Notes: a model not told the origin generated them from the sequence alone. A DNA stretch of 64,000 nucleotides from Clostridiales bacterium (GCA_017554745.1 JAFZHS010000008.1:1-64000); one strand, 5' to 3'; positions 36,367 through 45,723 are shown, numbered from the stretch's first letter. A program made the numbers and translations.

Positions 36367-37008
36367 TTGGCGGCAAGGAATACAAAGGGTAAGGCGCTGG
36401 CCTTAAAGATGTACGATGCTCTGTCAACAGAATTTCCTGACAGCACATGTTCTTTGGAGACAGATTGTCCTGAAAACTTAGCCATAAGAGGCATATTGTC
36501 CGCACAATGCACCGACAAAAGGGTTAATATTACTGCAAGGGAACTCTTTTCCAAGTTCCCTGATATGAATGCGATCGCTTCTCAGGATCCCGATACCATT
36601 GCGGCCATTATAAAGCCGTGCGGACTTACGGGTTCAAAGACCAAGTCCGTCATGGCCTTCGCCAAGAAGATGACGGAAGAATGGGGCGGAGTAGTACCCA
36701 ATGACACGGAGCTTCTTATGGAGGTCCCCGGCATCGGCAGAAAGATCGCAAATCTCATCGTAGGCGAGGTCTACGGCACTCCCGCAGTCGTCGTGGATAC
36801 GCACTGCAAGCGCGTGATGAAGAGGGTAGGAATAACAGAGAGCACTGACCCTAATAAGGTCGAGAAGGACATAATGAAGGTATTTCCTGAAGATACATGG
36901 ATCAAGATCGGACATCTGTCAGTTGATCTCGGAAGAAAGTATTGCACGGCGCAGTCACCTAAGTGTGATGCGTGTCCGCTTAATTCTTTCTGCGCGGGGA
37001 GGATCTGA
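36367..37008 (+). CDS. nth: Endonuclease III (DNA glycosylase/AP lyase)
   Basis: A 213-residue base-excision repair enzyme that removes oxidised pyrimidines. Helix-hairpin-helix VPGIGRKIANLIVGE contains the catalytic Lys (K126), and VVDTHCKRV carries the catalytic Asp (D144). A C-terminal 4Fe-4S cluster is formed by four Cys (CTAQSPKCDACPLNSFC, spacing 6-2-5). The start is TTG at 36367 with GGAG overlapping the end of the kinase gene. It is followed five bases later by recG. Confidence 0.95.
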   Translation: MAARNTKGKALALKMYDALSTEFPDSTCSLETDCPENLAIRGILSAQCTDKRVNITARELFSKFPDMNAIASQDPDTIAAIIKPCGLTGSKTKSVMAFAKKMTEEWGGVVPNDTELLMEVPGIGRKIANLIVGEVYGTPAVVVDTHCKRVMKRVGITESTDPNKVEKDIMKVFPEDTWIKIGHLSVDLGRKYCTAQSPKCDACPLNSFCAGRI

Positions 37009-37013
37009 GGCAT

Positions 37014-39191
37014 ATGGCAAATATTCATCTGTCCAATCCCGTGACCGATCTTTACGGTATAGGTCCCGCTGCAGAAGAGCGCCTTGCAAAGCTCGATATC
37101 TATACGATCTATGATCTGATCGCTTTTATACCCTGGCGTTACGACGACTGGTCGCAGGTAGGTACGATCGCATCCTTTGACATGGCTGACAGATATGATG
37201 ATAACACGGGATATGATCTGTCATTCAGAGGCACGATCTCAACCAATCCTTCAGTCAACATAACCAGCAGGAAGAAGCCTCTGACTTTCTTCGTAAGTGA
37301 CGGCACGGGAAGGATCAAGCTGACCTTTTTTAATTCCCAATATCTGGCAGGCAAATTCTCTTTGGGCGATGACTGTTTTGTCCATGGTACCGTTACGCTT
37401 TTTAACGGCCAGATGCAGATGGTCAATCCTTATATCGAGAAGGCGGAAAAGATCGAAGATGATGCGCTCGTAAGGCCCGTATATCACTTAACCGCAGGTA
37501 TTACATCCAATAACATCTCGAAATGGGTAAAGACCGCTCTCAAGCTCTGCGGCAATGAGCTTTTATCCTGCATTCCTGAGAGGATAGCAAAGGAAAAAGG
37601 TTTTGTATCACCGTTGGAAGTATATGAGAAGGCGCATTTTCCGGCATCTTTGGAGGAAGCGCGCAAGGCCCGCGAGCAATTAGCTTATGAGGAATTGATC
37701 CTCTTAGGCATCGGCATGAAGCTCTACAGCACAGGGCACGGCATAAAAGAAGTTGCTGAGCAGGTAATACCATCAGGCCCTAACGGAATTGACCGCAACA
37801 TGCTGGCCAGATGGAATCAGATAAAAGGCAATCTCGGATTCACACTTACAGCAGACCAGACAGCGGCTTTCAGAGAAGTCCAGACAGACCTCATGTCGAC
37901 CGTACCGATGAACAGACTTATCCAGGGTGACGTCGGTTCGGGCAAGACCATGGTCGCAGCTTTATCCATGATAATCACCGCTCTGATGGGCAAGCAGGCA
38001 GTGCTCCTTGCGCCGACTTCAGTCCTTGCGACACAGCACTATAAGACCATCTCTAAGCTCATGGAAAACAGCGGCATGGAGCCGGTACTTCTCCTCGGTA
38101 AGACTAAGCCTTCCGAGAAGCAGGAGATCAAGGCAAAGATCGCAGACGGCAGCGCGAGAGTAATTATAGGCACGCACGCGCTTCTTACCGATGATATACA
38201 GTTCAAGGATCTTGCGCTTGTAATCGCTGATGAGCAGCACCGTTTCGGCGTTAAGCAAAGAGAAAAACTCCTGTTCAAGGATACTGCCAAAGACGGCACG
38301 GTCAAGAGCGTGCATAATCTCATAATGACCGCCACGCCCATCCCGAGAACGCTTGCCATGGTCATCTACGGGGACATGGCTACTTCCGTTATCAGGCAGA
38401 AGCCTGCAGGCCGCCAGGAGATCACCACGTGGTTTGTTAATTCCAAGAAGAGCAAGGCCATAGAAGAGATGATGAGCGTCAAGCTCGCGGCAGGTGAGCA
38501 GGTATATATCGTCTGCGCCAAGATCGATAAGGATGAGACTGAGTCCGGTCTTGATGACATGGTCGGCGAGCCTGTCGGAGGAGACGACAGCGTAACGAGC
38601 GTTTTCGAGATGAAGAAGACCGTCGATTCGATGAGCAATATCTCGCAGTATAAGAGCGCGGTGCTGTATGGCTCGATGAAGGAGAAAGACAAGCTCGAGA
38701 CGATGGAAAGATTCATCGCGGGAGATATCAAGATACTTATATCCACGACAGTTATTGAAGTTGGTGTGGATAACCCCAATGCCAACGTCATGATAATCAT
38801 GGATGCGGACAGGTTCGGACTTTCTACACTCCACCAGTTAAGAGGCCGTATCGGAAGAGGCGATAAGAAGTCTTTCTGCCTTTTGGTATCAGAATCAAGG
38901 TCAGAACTTGCACTCTCGAGAATGAAGATGATGTGTGAATCATCAGACGGATTTGCCCTGGCCGAAAAGGACCTTGAATTAAGAGGCCCGGGTGACTTCT
39001 ACGGCACGAGACAGCACGGCATCCCCACGCTCCGCGCGGCAAACCTTTATACTGATATGAAGATTGCGACGGAAGCGTGTGAAGCGGTAAACAAGATAAT
39101 TGAAGAAGGCGGCGAAGAAGCCGACAGACTTAATGATTCGATAAAGAAGATGTTCGAATTAAGATTTGCAAGAAAGATGGAGCAGATGTAA
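37014..39191 (+). CDS. recG: ATP-dependent DNA helicase RecG
   Basis: A 725-residue branch-migration helicase. The N-terminal wedge domain with an OB fold covers about 20-170. It is followed by helicase domains with Walker A QGDVGSGKTMVA, the box II sequence ADEQHRFGVKQR, TATPIPRTLAM (motif III), and motif VI QLRGRIGRG, then ELRGPGDFYGTRQHG. All catalytic motifs are intact. It overlaps rsmD by one base. Confidence 0.97.
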   Translation: MANIHLSNPVTDLYGIGPAAEERLAKLDIYTIYDLIAFIPWRYDDWSQVGTIASFDMADRYDDNTGYDLSFRGTISTNPSVNITSRKKPLTFFVSDGTGRIKLTFFNSQYLAGKFSLGDDCFVHGTVTLFNGQMQMVNPYIEKAEKIEDDALVRPVYHLTAGITSNNISKWVKTALKLCGNELLSCIPERIAKEKGFVSPLEVYEKAHFPASLEEARKAREQLAYEELILLGIGMKLYSTGHGIKEVAEQVIPSGPNGIDRNMLARWNQIKGNLGFTLTADQTAAFREVQTDLMSTVPMNRLIQGDVGSGKTMVAALSMIITALMGKQAVLLAPTSVLATQHYKTISKLMENSGMEPVLLLGKTKPSEKQEIKAKIADGSARVIIGTHALLTDDIQFKDLALVIADEQHRFGVKQREKLLFKDTAKDGTVKSVHNLIMTATPIPRTLAMVIYGDMATSVIRQKPAGRQEITTWFVNSKKSKAIEEMMSVKLAAGEQVYIVCAKIDKDETESGLDDMVGEPVGGDDSVTSVFEMKKTVDSMSNISQYKSAVLYGSMKEKDKLETMERFIAGDIKILISTTVIEVGVDNPNANVMIIMDADRFGLSTLHQLRGRIGRGDKKSFCLLVSESRSELALSRMKMMCESSDGFALAEKDLELRGPGDFYGTRQHGIPTLRAANLYTDMKIATEACEAVNKIIEEGGEEADRLNDSIKKMFELRFARKMEQM

Positions 39192-39754
39192 TGCCCAGAG
39201 TAGTTACAGGAAGATTCAGGGGCGCGATACTGCAGGCGCCTGAAGGAGATAAGACGAGACCTACGACCGATAAGGTCAAGGAGGCCTTGTTCTCCATTAT
39301 CCAGGCGGATGTGCCGGGATCGGAATTCTTAGATCTTTTCGCGGGGTCAGGACAGATAGGGATAGAGGCTTTAAGCCGCGGGGCAAAGCGCGCGACGCTC
39401 GTTGAAAGAAGCGGCCAGGCTGCAGGCATTATCTCTAAAAACATCAGCAAAGTAAGGCTCGACGGCTCTGACGAGATAAGGTTCATGAAGAAGAGCGTGG
39501 CCCAGGCGTTAGAGCTCTTAGGGCAAGCGGGCGAGAAATTTGATATTATATTCATGGATCCGCCCTATAAGGACGTACCGGTGAGGCTTGATGAAGCCAC
39601 GAAGCTGATATCCGGATTCGATATGCTCGCTTCAGGCGGAATGCTCATCGTAGAGCACGACAAAGACTGTGTGATTCCTGAGGAACTTAACGGCCTGAAG
39701 CGTGTTCGTTCTTGTAGTTACGGGATTACAGTGATAACATTTTTTAAGGACTAA
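39191..39754 (+). CDS. rsmD: 16S rRNA (guanine-966-N2)-methyltransferase RsmD
   Basis: A 187-residue SAM-dependent methyltransferase for G966 of 16S rRNA. Motifs: GRFRGAILQAPEGDKTRPTTDKVKEALFS, the SAM loop FLDLFAGSGQIGIEALSRG and the catalytic DPPY. It starts at the recG stop codon and precedes coaD, the standard order in Firmicutes. Confidence 0.96.
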   Translation: MPRVVTGRFRGAILQAPEGDKTRPTTDKVKEALFSIIQADVPGSEFLDLFAGSGQIGIEALSRGAKRATLVERSGQAAGIISKNISKVRLDGSDEIRFMKKSVAQALELLGQAGEKFDIIFMDPPYKDVPVRLDEATKLISGFDMLASGGMLIVEHDKDCVIPEELNGLKRVRSCSYGITVITFFKD

Positions 39755-39773
39755 AACGTCGGAGGACAGTCGT

Positions 39774-40268
39774 TTGAAGGTAATGCTCTTCCCGGGGACA
39801 TTCGATCCCTTCACAAGAGGACACAGAGACATCGCAAGAAGAGCCTCAAGGCTCTGTGATAAGCTCGTCATTGCTGTCATGGAGAATGCTGCCAAGAAGC
39901 CGATATTTACTCCTGAAGAACGTGTGGAGCTGATCAAGCTGTCGCTCAAGAACGATAACCTTGATAATATCGAAGTTATGGCCTGGGGCGGCCTTTTGGT
40001 CGATCTGTACCAGAAGCTCGGGTGCTGCGCTTCCGTAAGGGGCATCAGATCAGAGTCTGACTTCAGATACGAGTCTGAGCACGCACTTGCCAACCGCCTG
40101 CTTTTCTCAGGCTACGACGCGGTGCTCCTGCCCTGCAGAGATGATTTGTCGCTCATCAGTTCTTCGATGGTAAAGGAAGTAGGTTCATATGGCGGAGACA
40201 TCTCAAAGATGGTTCCGGCTGAGATAATAGATCTTGTTAAGGAAAAACTTTTGAAAGGAAGGAATTAA
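39774..40268 (+). CDS. coaD: Phosphopantetheine adenylyltransferase
   Basis: A 164-residue hexameric enzyme that makes dephospho-CoA from ATP and phosphopantetheine. The nucleotidyltransferase motif GTFDPFTRGH is at the N-terminus, RGIRSESDFRYE is in the middle and ISSSMVKEVGSYGG is the second nucleotide-binding motif. The start is TTG at 39774, seven bases after GGAGGA, which gives the family-typical MKVMLFPGTFDP. Confidence 0.96.
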   Translation: MKVMLFPGTFDPFTRGHRDIARRASRLCDKLVIAVMENAAKKPIFTPEERVELIKLSLKNDNLDNIEVMAWGGLLVDLYQKLGCCASVRGIRSESDFRYESEHALANRLLFSGYDAVLLPCRDDLSLISSSMVKEVGSYGGDISKMVPAEIIDLVKEKLLKGRN

Positions 40269-40270
40269 TA

Positions 40271-40765
40271 ATGGAGAACAGCAATTTCAATCAGGGCGGA
40301 CAGCGTTATGACGCTATCAAGCATATCGATTATCTCATCGATATGGTCAGGGATGCATCAAGCGTTCCCTTCTCCGATAAGTGCTCTATCGAGAGAACAG
40401 AGACGATCAATTCACTCCAGATCCTTAAGAATAATCTTCCTGCTGCAGTAGCCCAGTCCAACGATATCGTTGCAAGAGCTCAGGATATCATCAGCACAGC
40501 AAGAGAAAAGAATAAGAAGATCATCGATGACGCTAACCGCATGTATGCCATGAAGGTCAACGATCACGAGATCACAAGAGGCGCAAGAGAAGAAGCTGCC
40601 CAGATCATCGCTAACGCTGAGGCCCAGGCAGAAGAGCTCAGAAGAAATGCTCACATCTACGTTAAGTCCCTTCTTGAGAATGTTAACGAGACACTTTCTG
40701 AGAACATGGCTAAGATCCAGACAAACCTCTCTGAGATCAACACAACTCTTTCAGATTCAGAGTGA
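40271..40765 (+). CDS. Coiled-coil protein, V-ATPase subunit E/DivIVA-like
   Basis: A 164-residue soluble protein, mostly amphipathic helix. Residues about 15-35 (HIDYLIDMVRDASSVPFSDKCSIER) form a conserved head, and the rest is a coiled coil with A/E/N-rich heptads. Proteins of this kind are often found beside coaD in Clostridia and are annotated loosely as ATPases because of similarity to stalk subunits. No nucleotide-binding site is seen. An envelope scaffold role is possible but not shown. It lies two bases after coaD and ends at a strong terminator. Confidence 0.72.
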   Translation: MENSNFNQGGQRYDAIKHIDYLIDMVRDASSVPFSDKCSIERTETINSLQILKNNLPAAVAQSNDIVARAQDIISTAREKNKKIIDDANRMYAMKVNDHEITRGAREEAAQIIANAEAQAEELRRNAHIYVKSLLENVNETLSENMAKIQTNLSEINTTLSDSE

Positions 40766-40807
40766 CGCCAAAAGGTTAACGTTTAGATCTGTTTTTAAGA
40801 AAGCACC

Positions 40808-40842
40808 AGCGGCCGCCTAATGATCAACGCGGCCGCTTTTTC
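40808..40842 (+). terminator. Rho-independent terminator
   Basis: A perfect 9-bp GC-rich stem (AGCGGCCGC at 40808-40816 with GCGGCCGCT at 40829-40837) is followed by TTTTTC. It separates the rsmD-coaD group from the ATPase/TOPRIM pair. Confidence 0.88.
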
Positions 40843-40859
40843 ATAGGAGGTATCCTTCC

Positions 40860-42062
40860 ATGATCCTTGGTATTGAGATAGAGAACTTCGATGTTTTCGA
40901 TAAGGATAAAGCCGGAATACTGATCGATGATTATATTGCCGCTAAAGATGCGGGTCATGAGCTTAATGCCCTCAGAGGACTTAATGCCCTGATCGGCCGC
41001 AACAGCACCGGCAAGACTTCTTTCATGGGCTGCATGGCATTCCTTAAAGATACGATCACCCAGGGCTGCGCCGTCGCTTCCATTACTTACGGCAGACCGG
41101 GCTTTGCCAACATGACTCTTGATATATCACGTCCTTCCGTATTCAGAGTCTTCTTTAAGCTGGAGGATACTAAAGCTGGCTGCCCCAAGTTTATCCAGTA
41201 CGAGCTCGCCATTGCGACAAACCGTTTCAAGAGCCCTGTTTTAGACAGCGAGAAGGTCATGATCGTCACCGATAAGGACGGCGTCCGCGAAGCTGTCACG
41301 ATATTGGATGTTAAGAACTGCACAGGCACTATCACCAATCTTGAAGACGGTGACCGGGCAAATGATATCGGTGTGGAAGACGAGCATCTTACAGCATTAA
41401 GCCTGTATGGCAAGATCACGGGATACAGGGATTTTGTTCTCCTCTATAAAGAGATCTCACAGTGGTTCTTCTGCAGCTTCTCGTCTGAAGAGCAGAGTTC
41501 TTACTACTATGAAGGCGGCGCTCCGGGCGGACACAAGCATTTGAACAGCACCGGTTCCAACGTAGGAAACGTTCTCGAATATATCAAGATGGAAAATGAA
41601 GAAGAGTACGAACGTATCACGACTGAGATCAAAGAAAAGATCCCTTCGATGAAGCACAGCAAGAATCTTCCATTAGCGCTCAAGGAGAGCCCCGATAAGC
41701 TCTTTTTATACCTGCTTCTTCTTCGCGATAATCATCCGCGTTCGACGATCTTCATAGAGACTCCCGACAAGGATCTCTACCACGACATGGTCGATGTCTT
41801 AAGTGATGAGATGCGCGAATATACCATGAAGAACCACTATTGCCAGATCATGTTTTCGACGCATAATCCGTACATCATTGAGACGTTGTCGCCAAAGGAG
41901 ATATGGATCTTCGAGAGAACTTTCGAAAAGGATGACGGCGACATAACTATCCGCTGCGCAGGCGCGGATCCGCTCGTTATGGAGATGTTCCATCAGGGCG
42001 TCGGAATGGGCGCTCTCTGGTATGGCGGACATCTGGACGCAAAGCCTTCAGACAACAAGTGA
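40860..42062 (+). CDS. AAA_21/OLD-like ATP-binding protein
   Basis: A 400-residue ABC-type ATPase. Walker A is GRNSTGKT (G46-T53). A long insertion lies between about 60 and 260. The signature region is degenerate (LALKESPDKLFLYLLLL). The Walker B region reads IFIETPDKDLYHD (E300), where the usual second acidic residue is a Thr (T301). The H-loop is STHNP (H335). This matches the AAA_21 group of stand-alone SMC-like ATPases that power OLD, PARIS and related defence modules. The partner is the TOPRIM-like gene 15 bases downstream. The strong AGGAGG site and the preceding terminator show an independent unit. The function is not proven. Confidence 0.75.
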   Translation: MILGIEIENFDVFDKDKAGILIDDYIAAKDAGHELNALRGLNALIGRNSTGKTSFMGCMAFLKDTITQGCAVASITYGRPGFANMTLDISRPSVFRVFFKLEDTKAGCPKFIQYELAIATNRFKSPVLDSEKVMIVTDKDGVREAVTILDVKNCTGTITNLEDGDRANDIGVEDEHLTALSLYGKITGYRDFVLLYKEISQWFFCSFSSEEQSSYYYEGGAPGGHKHLNSTGSNVGNVLEYIKMENEEEYERITTEIKEKIPSMKHSKNLPLALKESPDKLFLYLLLLRDNHPRSTIFIETPDKDLYHDMVDVLSDEMREYTMKNHYCQIMFSTHNPYIIETLSPKEIWIFERTFEKDDGDITIRCAGADPLVMEMFHQGVGMGALWYGGHLDAKPSDNK

Positions 42063-42077
42063 TAAGGGCAGATATTT

Positions 42078-42758
42078 ATGCTGATCGAGATACTTTCAGA
42101 AGATAAATCCGGCGCGGTCGTAGTAGAGCGACTTGCTGAGCGCATAACCGAAGGCGAAGGCCTTAATGCGCAGGTCTGTGTTCATCCCCACAGGGGCTGC
42201 GGGAGCCTGCCTAAGGACATGGAAGCAAAGCCTGCAAAGTTTGCGAACTCGCTTCTTGATCTGCTTCCTGCCGAGCTCCGCGCTTATAACAAGATCTACG
42301 CAGGCAAAGAGCTGATCCTGATAATTGCGATGGATTCCGACGACAAGGATCCACAGACCTTGAGGCAGGAGATATATGCCGTCGCTTCGCAGTACGCACC
42401 TGACATCAGAAGCGTTGTAGGTATCAGCACGGAAGAGGTCGAAGCCTGGATATTGGGTGACAAGAAAGCCATTTACGAAGCTTATCCGGACAGCAATAAG
42501 GTAATACTTGATTCTTACGAACAGGATTCCGTCTGCGGCACTTGGGAGATATTGTGCAGAGCCATAAGCGAGAATGCCGAAGACCTGATCGAGATAGGTT
42601 ATCCTGCCATCGGTCACTATAAGGCATTATGGGCCGAGAACATCTCGAAATACATGCTTCCGCAGCAGAACGTCTCGCCGAGCTTTAATACCTTCAAGAT
42701 GGCGCTCATCACTGCTTTGAAGAACCCTGTACCGATCTACCGCAGGCGTGAGTTCTGA
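42078..42758 (+). CDS. TOPRIM-like protein (DUF4276-like), partner of the ATPase
   Basis: A 226-residue protein. The N-terminal strand with E8 (ILSEDKSG) and the metal-binding DSD pair (D86 and D88 in IIAMDSDDKD) form a TOPRIM-like acidic site. EEVEAWILGD (E122, W124) and a following LYPD-like segment match DUF4276, a family found beside AAA_21 ATPases. In OLD and PARIS systems the TOPRIM part is the nuclease and the ATPase the sensor or motor. By analogy this may be the effector of a two-gene defence module. It overlaps hemW by one base (TGATG), so it is translationally coupled to a housekeeping gene. Confidence 0.7.
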   Translation: MLIEILSEDKSGAVVVERLAERITEGEGLNAQVCVHPHRGCGSLPKDMEAKPAKFANSLLDLLPAELRAYNKIYAGKELILIIAMDSDDKDPQTLRQEIYAVASQYAPDIRSVVGISTEEVEAWILGDKKAIYEAYPDSNKVILDSYEQDSVCGTWEILCRAISENAEDLIEIGYPAIGHYKALWAENISKYMLPQQNVSPSFNTFKMALITALKNPVPIYRRREF

Positions 42759-43960
42759 TGGCAAGACATATCTACGTCCACAATCCTTTCTGCGCGAGAA
42801 AATGCCCTTACTGTGATTTCTATTCAGTCACTGATACTTCATGCACTGAAGAATTCTATAAGGCTGCAATAAGGGAAGCGGAACTGCTGGGTTCCATTAC
42901 CGGTGAGAACACGGGAACCAATCCTCTTACAGATATCGATAACAGGGATACTGTCTATTTCGGAGGAGGCACGCCGTCTCTTCCTGACAGCAAGCTGATT
43001 ACCGAATTGTTGAGGGCGATAAAGAAGGCCTTTAGCATCGCTTCTGATGCCGAGATAACGATAGAGGTAAATCCGTCTTCGGTAACAACGGAAAAGCTTA
43101 CAGAGTACCGTGAGGCCGGTTTTAACCGCATATCTTTGGGCGTGCAGTCATTGGACGATGAAGTGCTTAAGACTTTGGGCAGACTTCACGATGCGAAAGG
43201 TGCTTTGGATGCGATAGAGAAGATCAAAAAGGCAGGCTTTACCAACATCTCTGCAGACCTAATTACGGGCGTTCCGGGAGAGACTCTTGATGGCATTAAA
43301 AAGGATATTAAGACTTTCCGCGAGCTTGGCATCAAACACATAAGCACATACTCCCTGATGCTGGAAGAAGGCACCGCTTTTTATGACAGATATAACAAGA
43401 CGATTGAGGAGTTAATATCGCCTGACGTTGAGCGCGAAATGTACCACGGTACAAGAGCATTCTTAAATGAGTTAGGTTATGAGACATATGAGATATCCAA
43501 CAGCGCTATGTCAGGCTTTAAGAGCATCCATAATTCATCTTACTGGAACTCCTGCGAGTACTTCGCGATAGGTGCCGGTGCGCACGGATTCTTAGGTGAT
43601 CTCAGATACGGTCACAGAGACGATGTAAGGGCTTACATCGAAGAAATGAATACGATTACGGCTGATGATTACAAAGCCTTCTTAGAGGGCAATAAGAGCG
43701 ATCTGAAGTCGCTTTATATCGAAGAGACGCTCACCAAAGAAGATAAGATGCGCGAAGTGGCATTCTTAAGACTCAGAACAACGGAAGGAATCCTTCTCGA
43801 TGAGTTTAAAAAGGTCTTCGGCGTTGAGTTCGAGGATGTTTTCGCGGATGCCGTAAACAGCAATATAGAGAAGGGTTTACTTGAGCGCAAACAAAGAACG
43901 CTCCGGTTAACACGGAGCGGTCTTGATATTGCAAATATTGTTATTGAGGATTTCCTCTGA
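42758..43960 (+). CDS. hemW: Radical SAM heme chaperone HemW (HemN-like)
   Basis: A 400-residue radical SAM protein. The 4Fe-4S-binding CX3CX2C motif is FCARKCPYC (C12, C16, C19), followed by FGGGTPS and EVNPSSVT, and the SAM-binding segments GVQSLDDEVLKTLGR and DLITGVPGE. HemW delivers heme and lacks the N-terminal extension of true coproporphyrinogen oxidase HemN, which this protein also lacks. It starts inside the stop codon of the upstream gene and ends base-to-base against the convergent acyl-CoA synthetase. Confidence 0.92.
   Translation: MARHIYVHNPFCARKCPYCDFYSVTDTSCTEEFYKAAIREAELLGSITGENTGTNPLTDIDNRDTVYFGGGTPSLPDSKLITELLRAIKKAFSIASDAEITIEVNPSSVTTEKLTEYREAGFNRISLGVQSLDDEVLKTLGRLHDAKGALDAIEKIKKAGFTNISADLITGVPGETLDGIKKDIKTFRELGIKHISTYSLMLEEGTAFYDRYNKTIEELISPDVEREMYHGTRAFLNELGYETYEISNSAMSGFKSIHNSSYWNSCEYFAIGAGAHGFLGDLRYGHRDDVRAYIEEMNTITADDYKAFLEGNKSDLKSLYIEETLTKEDKMREVAFLRLRTTEGILLDEFKKVFGVEFEDVFADAVNSNIEKGLLERKQRTLRLTRSGLDIANIVIEDFL
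43887..43919 (-). terminator. Terminator of the acyl-CoA synthetase, inside hemW
   Basis: On the minus strand a 7-bp stem (CGCTCCG at 43913-43919 with CGGAGCG at 43899-43905, loop TGTTAAC) is followed by TTCTTTGTTT. It lies 42 bases past the synthetase stop, within the hemW coding end. Confidence 0.5.
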
Positions 43961-45667
43961 TCAGCCCTGCTGAGCTGCAGCAGCCTGAGCTTCTCTGTAC
44001 TTGGCTTCGTCAGCCTTTCTGATAGCCGTACGCATGATCTTGCCGCTGGTCGTCTTAGGGAGTTCATCAACGAACTCGATAACTCTCGGATACTTGTAAG
44101 GTGCCGTGGCATTCTTAACGTGATTCTGGAGTTCCTTTACGAGCTCGGGAGAAGCCTTCTCCTTGTATGCCTTTGTGAGGACGATCGTAGCCTTAACTAC
44201 CTGGCCTCTCATGGGATCCGGAACAGCAGTAACAGCGCACTCGAGGACTGCGTCATGTGTCATGAGGGCACTCTCGACTTCGAAAGGTCCGATACGGTAA
44301 CCGGAGCACTTGATAACGTCGTCGTTTCTTCCTACGAACCAGATATAACCCTCAGGATCTCTCCATGCGGTATCGCCTGTGCTGTAGTCTGCGCCGGGCC
44401 ACTGGTCTGCCATAGCTTCAGGGTTCTTGTAGTATTCGCGGAAAAGCCCCGTAGGCTTTGAAGAAGCGTTCTTGATAACGATATTTCCTACGATACCGTC
44501 TTCTACCGGAACACCGTTGTCGTCAACCAACTGGATGTCGTAGATAGGTGTAGGCATGCCTGTCGAACCGGGCTTTACGTCGATCCAGGGGAAGTTTGCG
44601 AAAAGTACGCTTCCTTCTGTCTGGCCGAAGCCTTCGCGGATCTCAAGGCCTGTAGCCTTCTGCCACTTATAGAATACTTCAGGATTCAAAGGCTCACCTG
44701 CCATTGAGCAGTGCTTGATGGAAGAGAAGTCATACTTTGTAAGGTCTTCCTGGATGAGATATCTGTAGATGGTGGAAGGTCCGCAGAAAGAATTGAGCTT
44801 GAGCTTTTCCATGATCTCGAGCATTCTTGAAGCGGTGAACTTCTGTGTATCGTAAGTAACGTTAACTGCGCCGCAGATCCACTGTCCGTAGATCTTGCCC
44901 CATGCAAACTTAGCCCAGCCCGAGTCAGCCTGAGTAAGGTGTCTGCATCCGTCGTAAACCTGCTGCCAGTACTTGGCGGTAACGATGTGGCCCAACGGGA
45001 GCGTGTAATCGTGAAGGATCATCTTAGGCTCGCCTGTCGTACCGGATGAGAAATAGATCATCATCGGATCTGAGTTGTGTGTAGCTTCATCACCTGTGGG
45101 ACGCTCGAAAACAGGTGAGCTATTTTCCATGTCTTCTGTCAAAGATCTCCAGCCTTCGGGTGCCTCGCCGATAACGCTGCAGTACTGTACTGTCTTGCAG
45201 TCGGGACGTGCCTTGTTAACGTGCTCGATTATCTGGGCGTCGTCAGCGCAAACGATCATCTTAACGTCTGCAGCGTTGCAGCGGTATACGATGTCGTGAT
45301 AAAGGAGCTGGAACGTAGCAGGGATAACTACTGCGCCGAGCTTGTGAAGACCTACCATCGTGAACCATACTTCAGGACGCTGACGGAGCATCATGAGGAC
45401 TCTGTCGCCCTTCTTGATGCCCAAGCCCTTGAACATGTTGGCTATGCGGTTGCTCTTCTCGCTTACATCCTTAAATGTGAAATGTCTCTCGTTGCCGTCA
45501 TCGTCACACCAGATCAAAGCTTCCTTCTCGGGATCTTCCTTGGCATAAACATCGACAACGTCAAAACCGAAGTTGAAATCTTCCGGTTCTATGATCTTGA
45601 AATTCTCTTTAAAGTCCTGGTAACTGTCAAATTCAATTCTGTTAACAAATCTGCTTAATAAATCCAT
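43961..45667 (-). CDS. Acyl-CoA synthetase (AMP-forming, ACSM/acetyl type)
   Basis: A 568-residue AMP-dependent ligase that activates a carboxylic acid to an acyl-CoA. Motifs: the phosphate loop YFSSGTTGEPK, the FGQTEG core, YSTGDTAWRDPEG, the hinge GRNDDVIKCSGYRI and the catalytic Lys near the end (PKTTSGKIMRTAIR). The PATFQLLYHDI and HASP-like middle resemble medium-chain acyl-CoA synthetases, but the substrate is uncertain. AAGGAAG precedes the ATG. It is downstream of its XRE-cupin regulator (57 bases) in one transcript. Confidence 0.92.
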   Translation of the reverse strand: MDLLSRFVNRIEFDSYQDFKENFKIIEPEDFNFGFDVVDVYAKEDPEKEALIWCDDDGNERHFTFKDVSEKSNRIANMFKGLGIKKGDRVLMMLRQRPEVWFTMVGLHKLGAVVIPATFQLLYHDIVYRCNAADVKMIVCADDAQIIEHVNKARPDCKTVQYCSVIGEAPEGWRSLTEDMENSSPVFERPTGDEATHNSDPMMIYFSSGTTGEPKMILHDYTLPLGHIVTAKYWQQVYDGCRHLTQADSGWAKFAWGKIYGQWICGAVNVTYDTQKFTASRMLEIMEKLKLNSFCGPSTIYRYLIQEDLTKYDFSSIKHCSMAGEPLNPEVFYKWQKATGLEIREGFGQTEGSVLFANFPWIDVKPGSTGMPTPIYDIQLVDDNGVPVEDGIVGNIVIKNASSKPTGLFREYYKNPEAMADQWPGADYSTGDTAWRDPEGYIWFVGRNDDVIKCSGYRIGPFEVESALMTHDAVLECAVTAVPDPMRGQVVKATIVLTKAYKEKASPELVKELQNHVKNATAPYKYPRVIEFVDELPKTTSGKIMRTAIRKADEAKYREAQAAAAQQG

Positions 45668-45723
45668 GGGTATATCTTCCTTTTCTACTTCAATTTTGTT
45701 GGCCTTGGGGTAGAACTGCTAAA

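Noticed and set aside
38019..38834. Long minus-strand open frame of about 270 codons
   Set aside because: Antisense to the helicase core of recG, with no recognisable domain.
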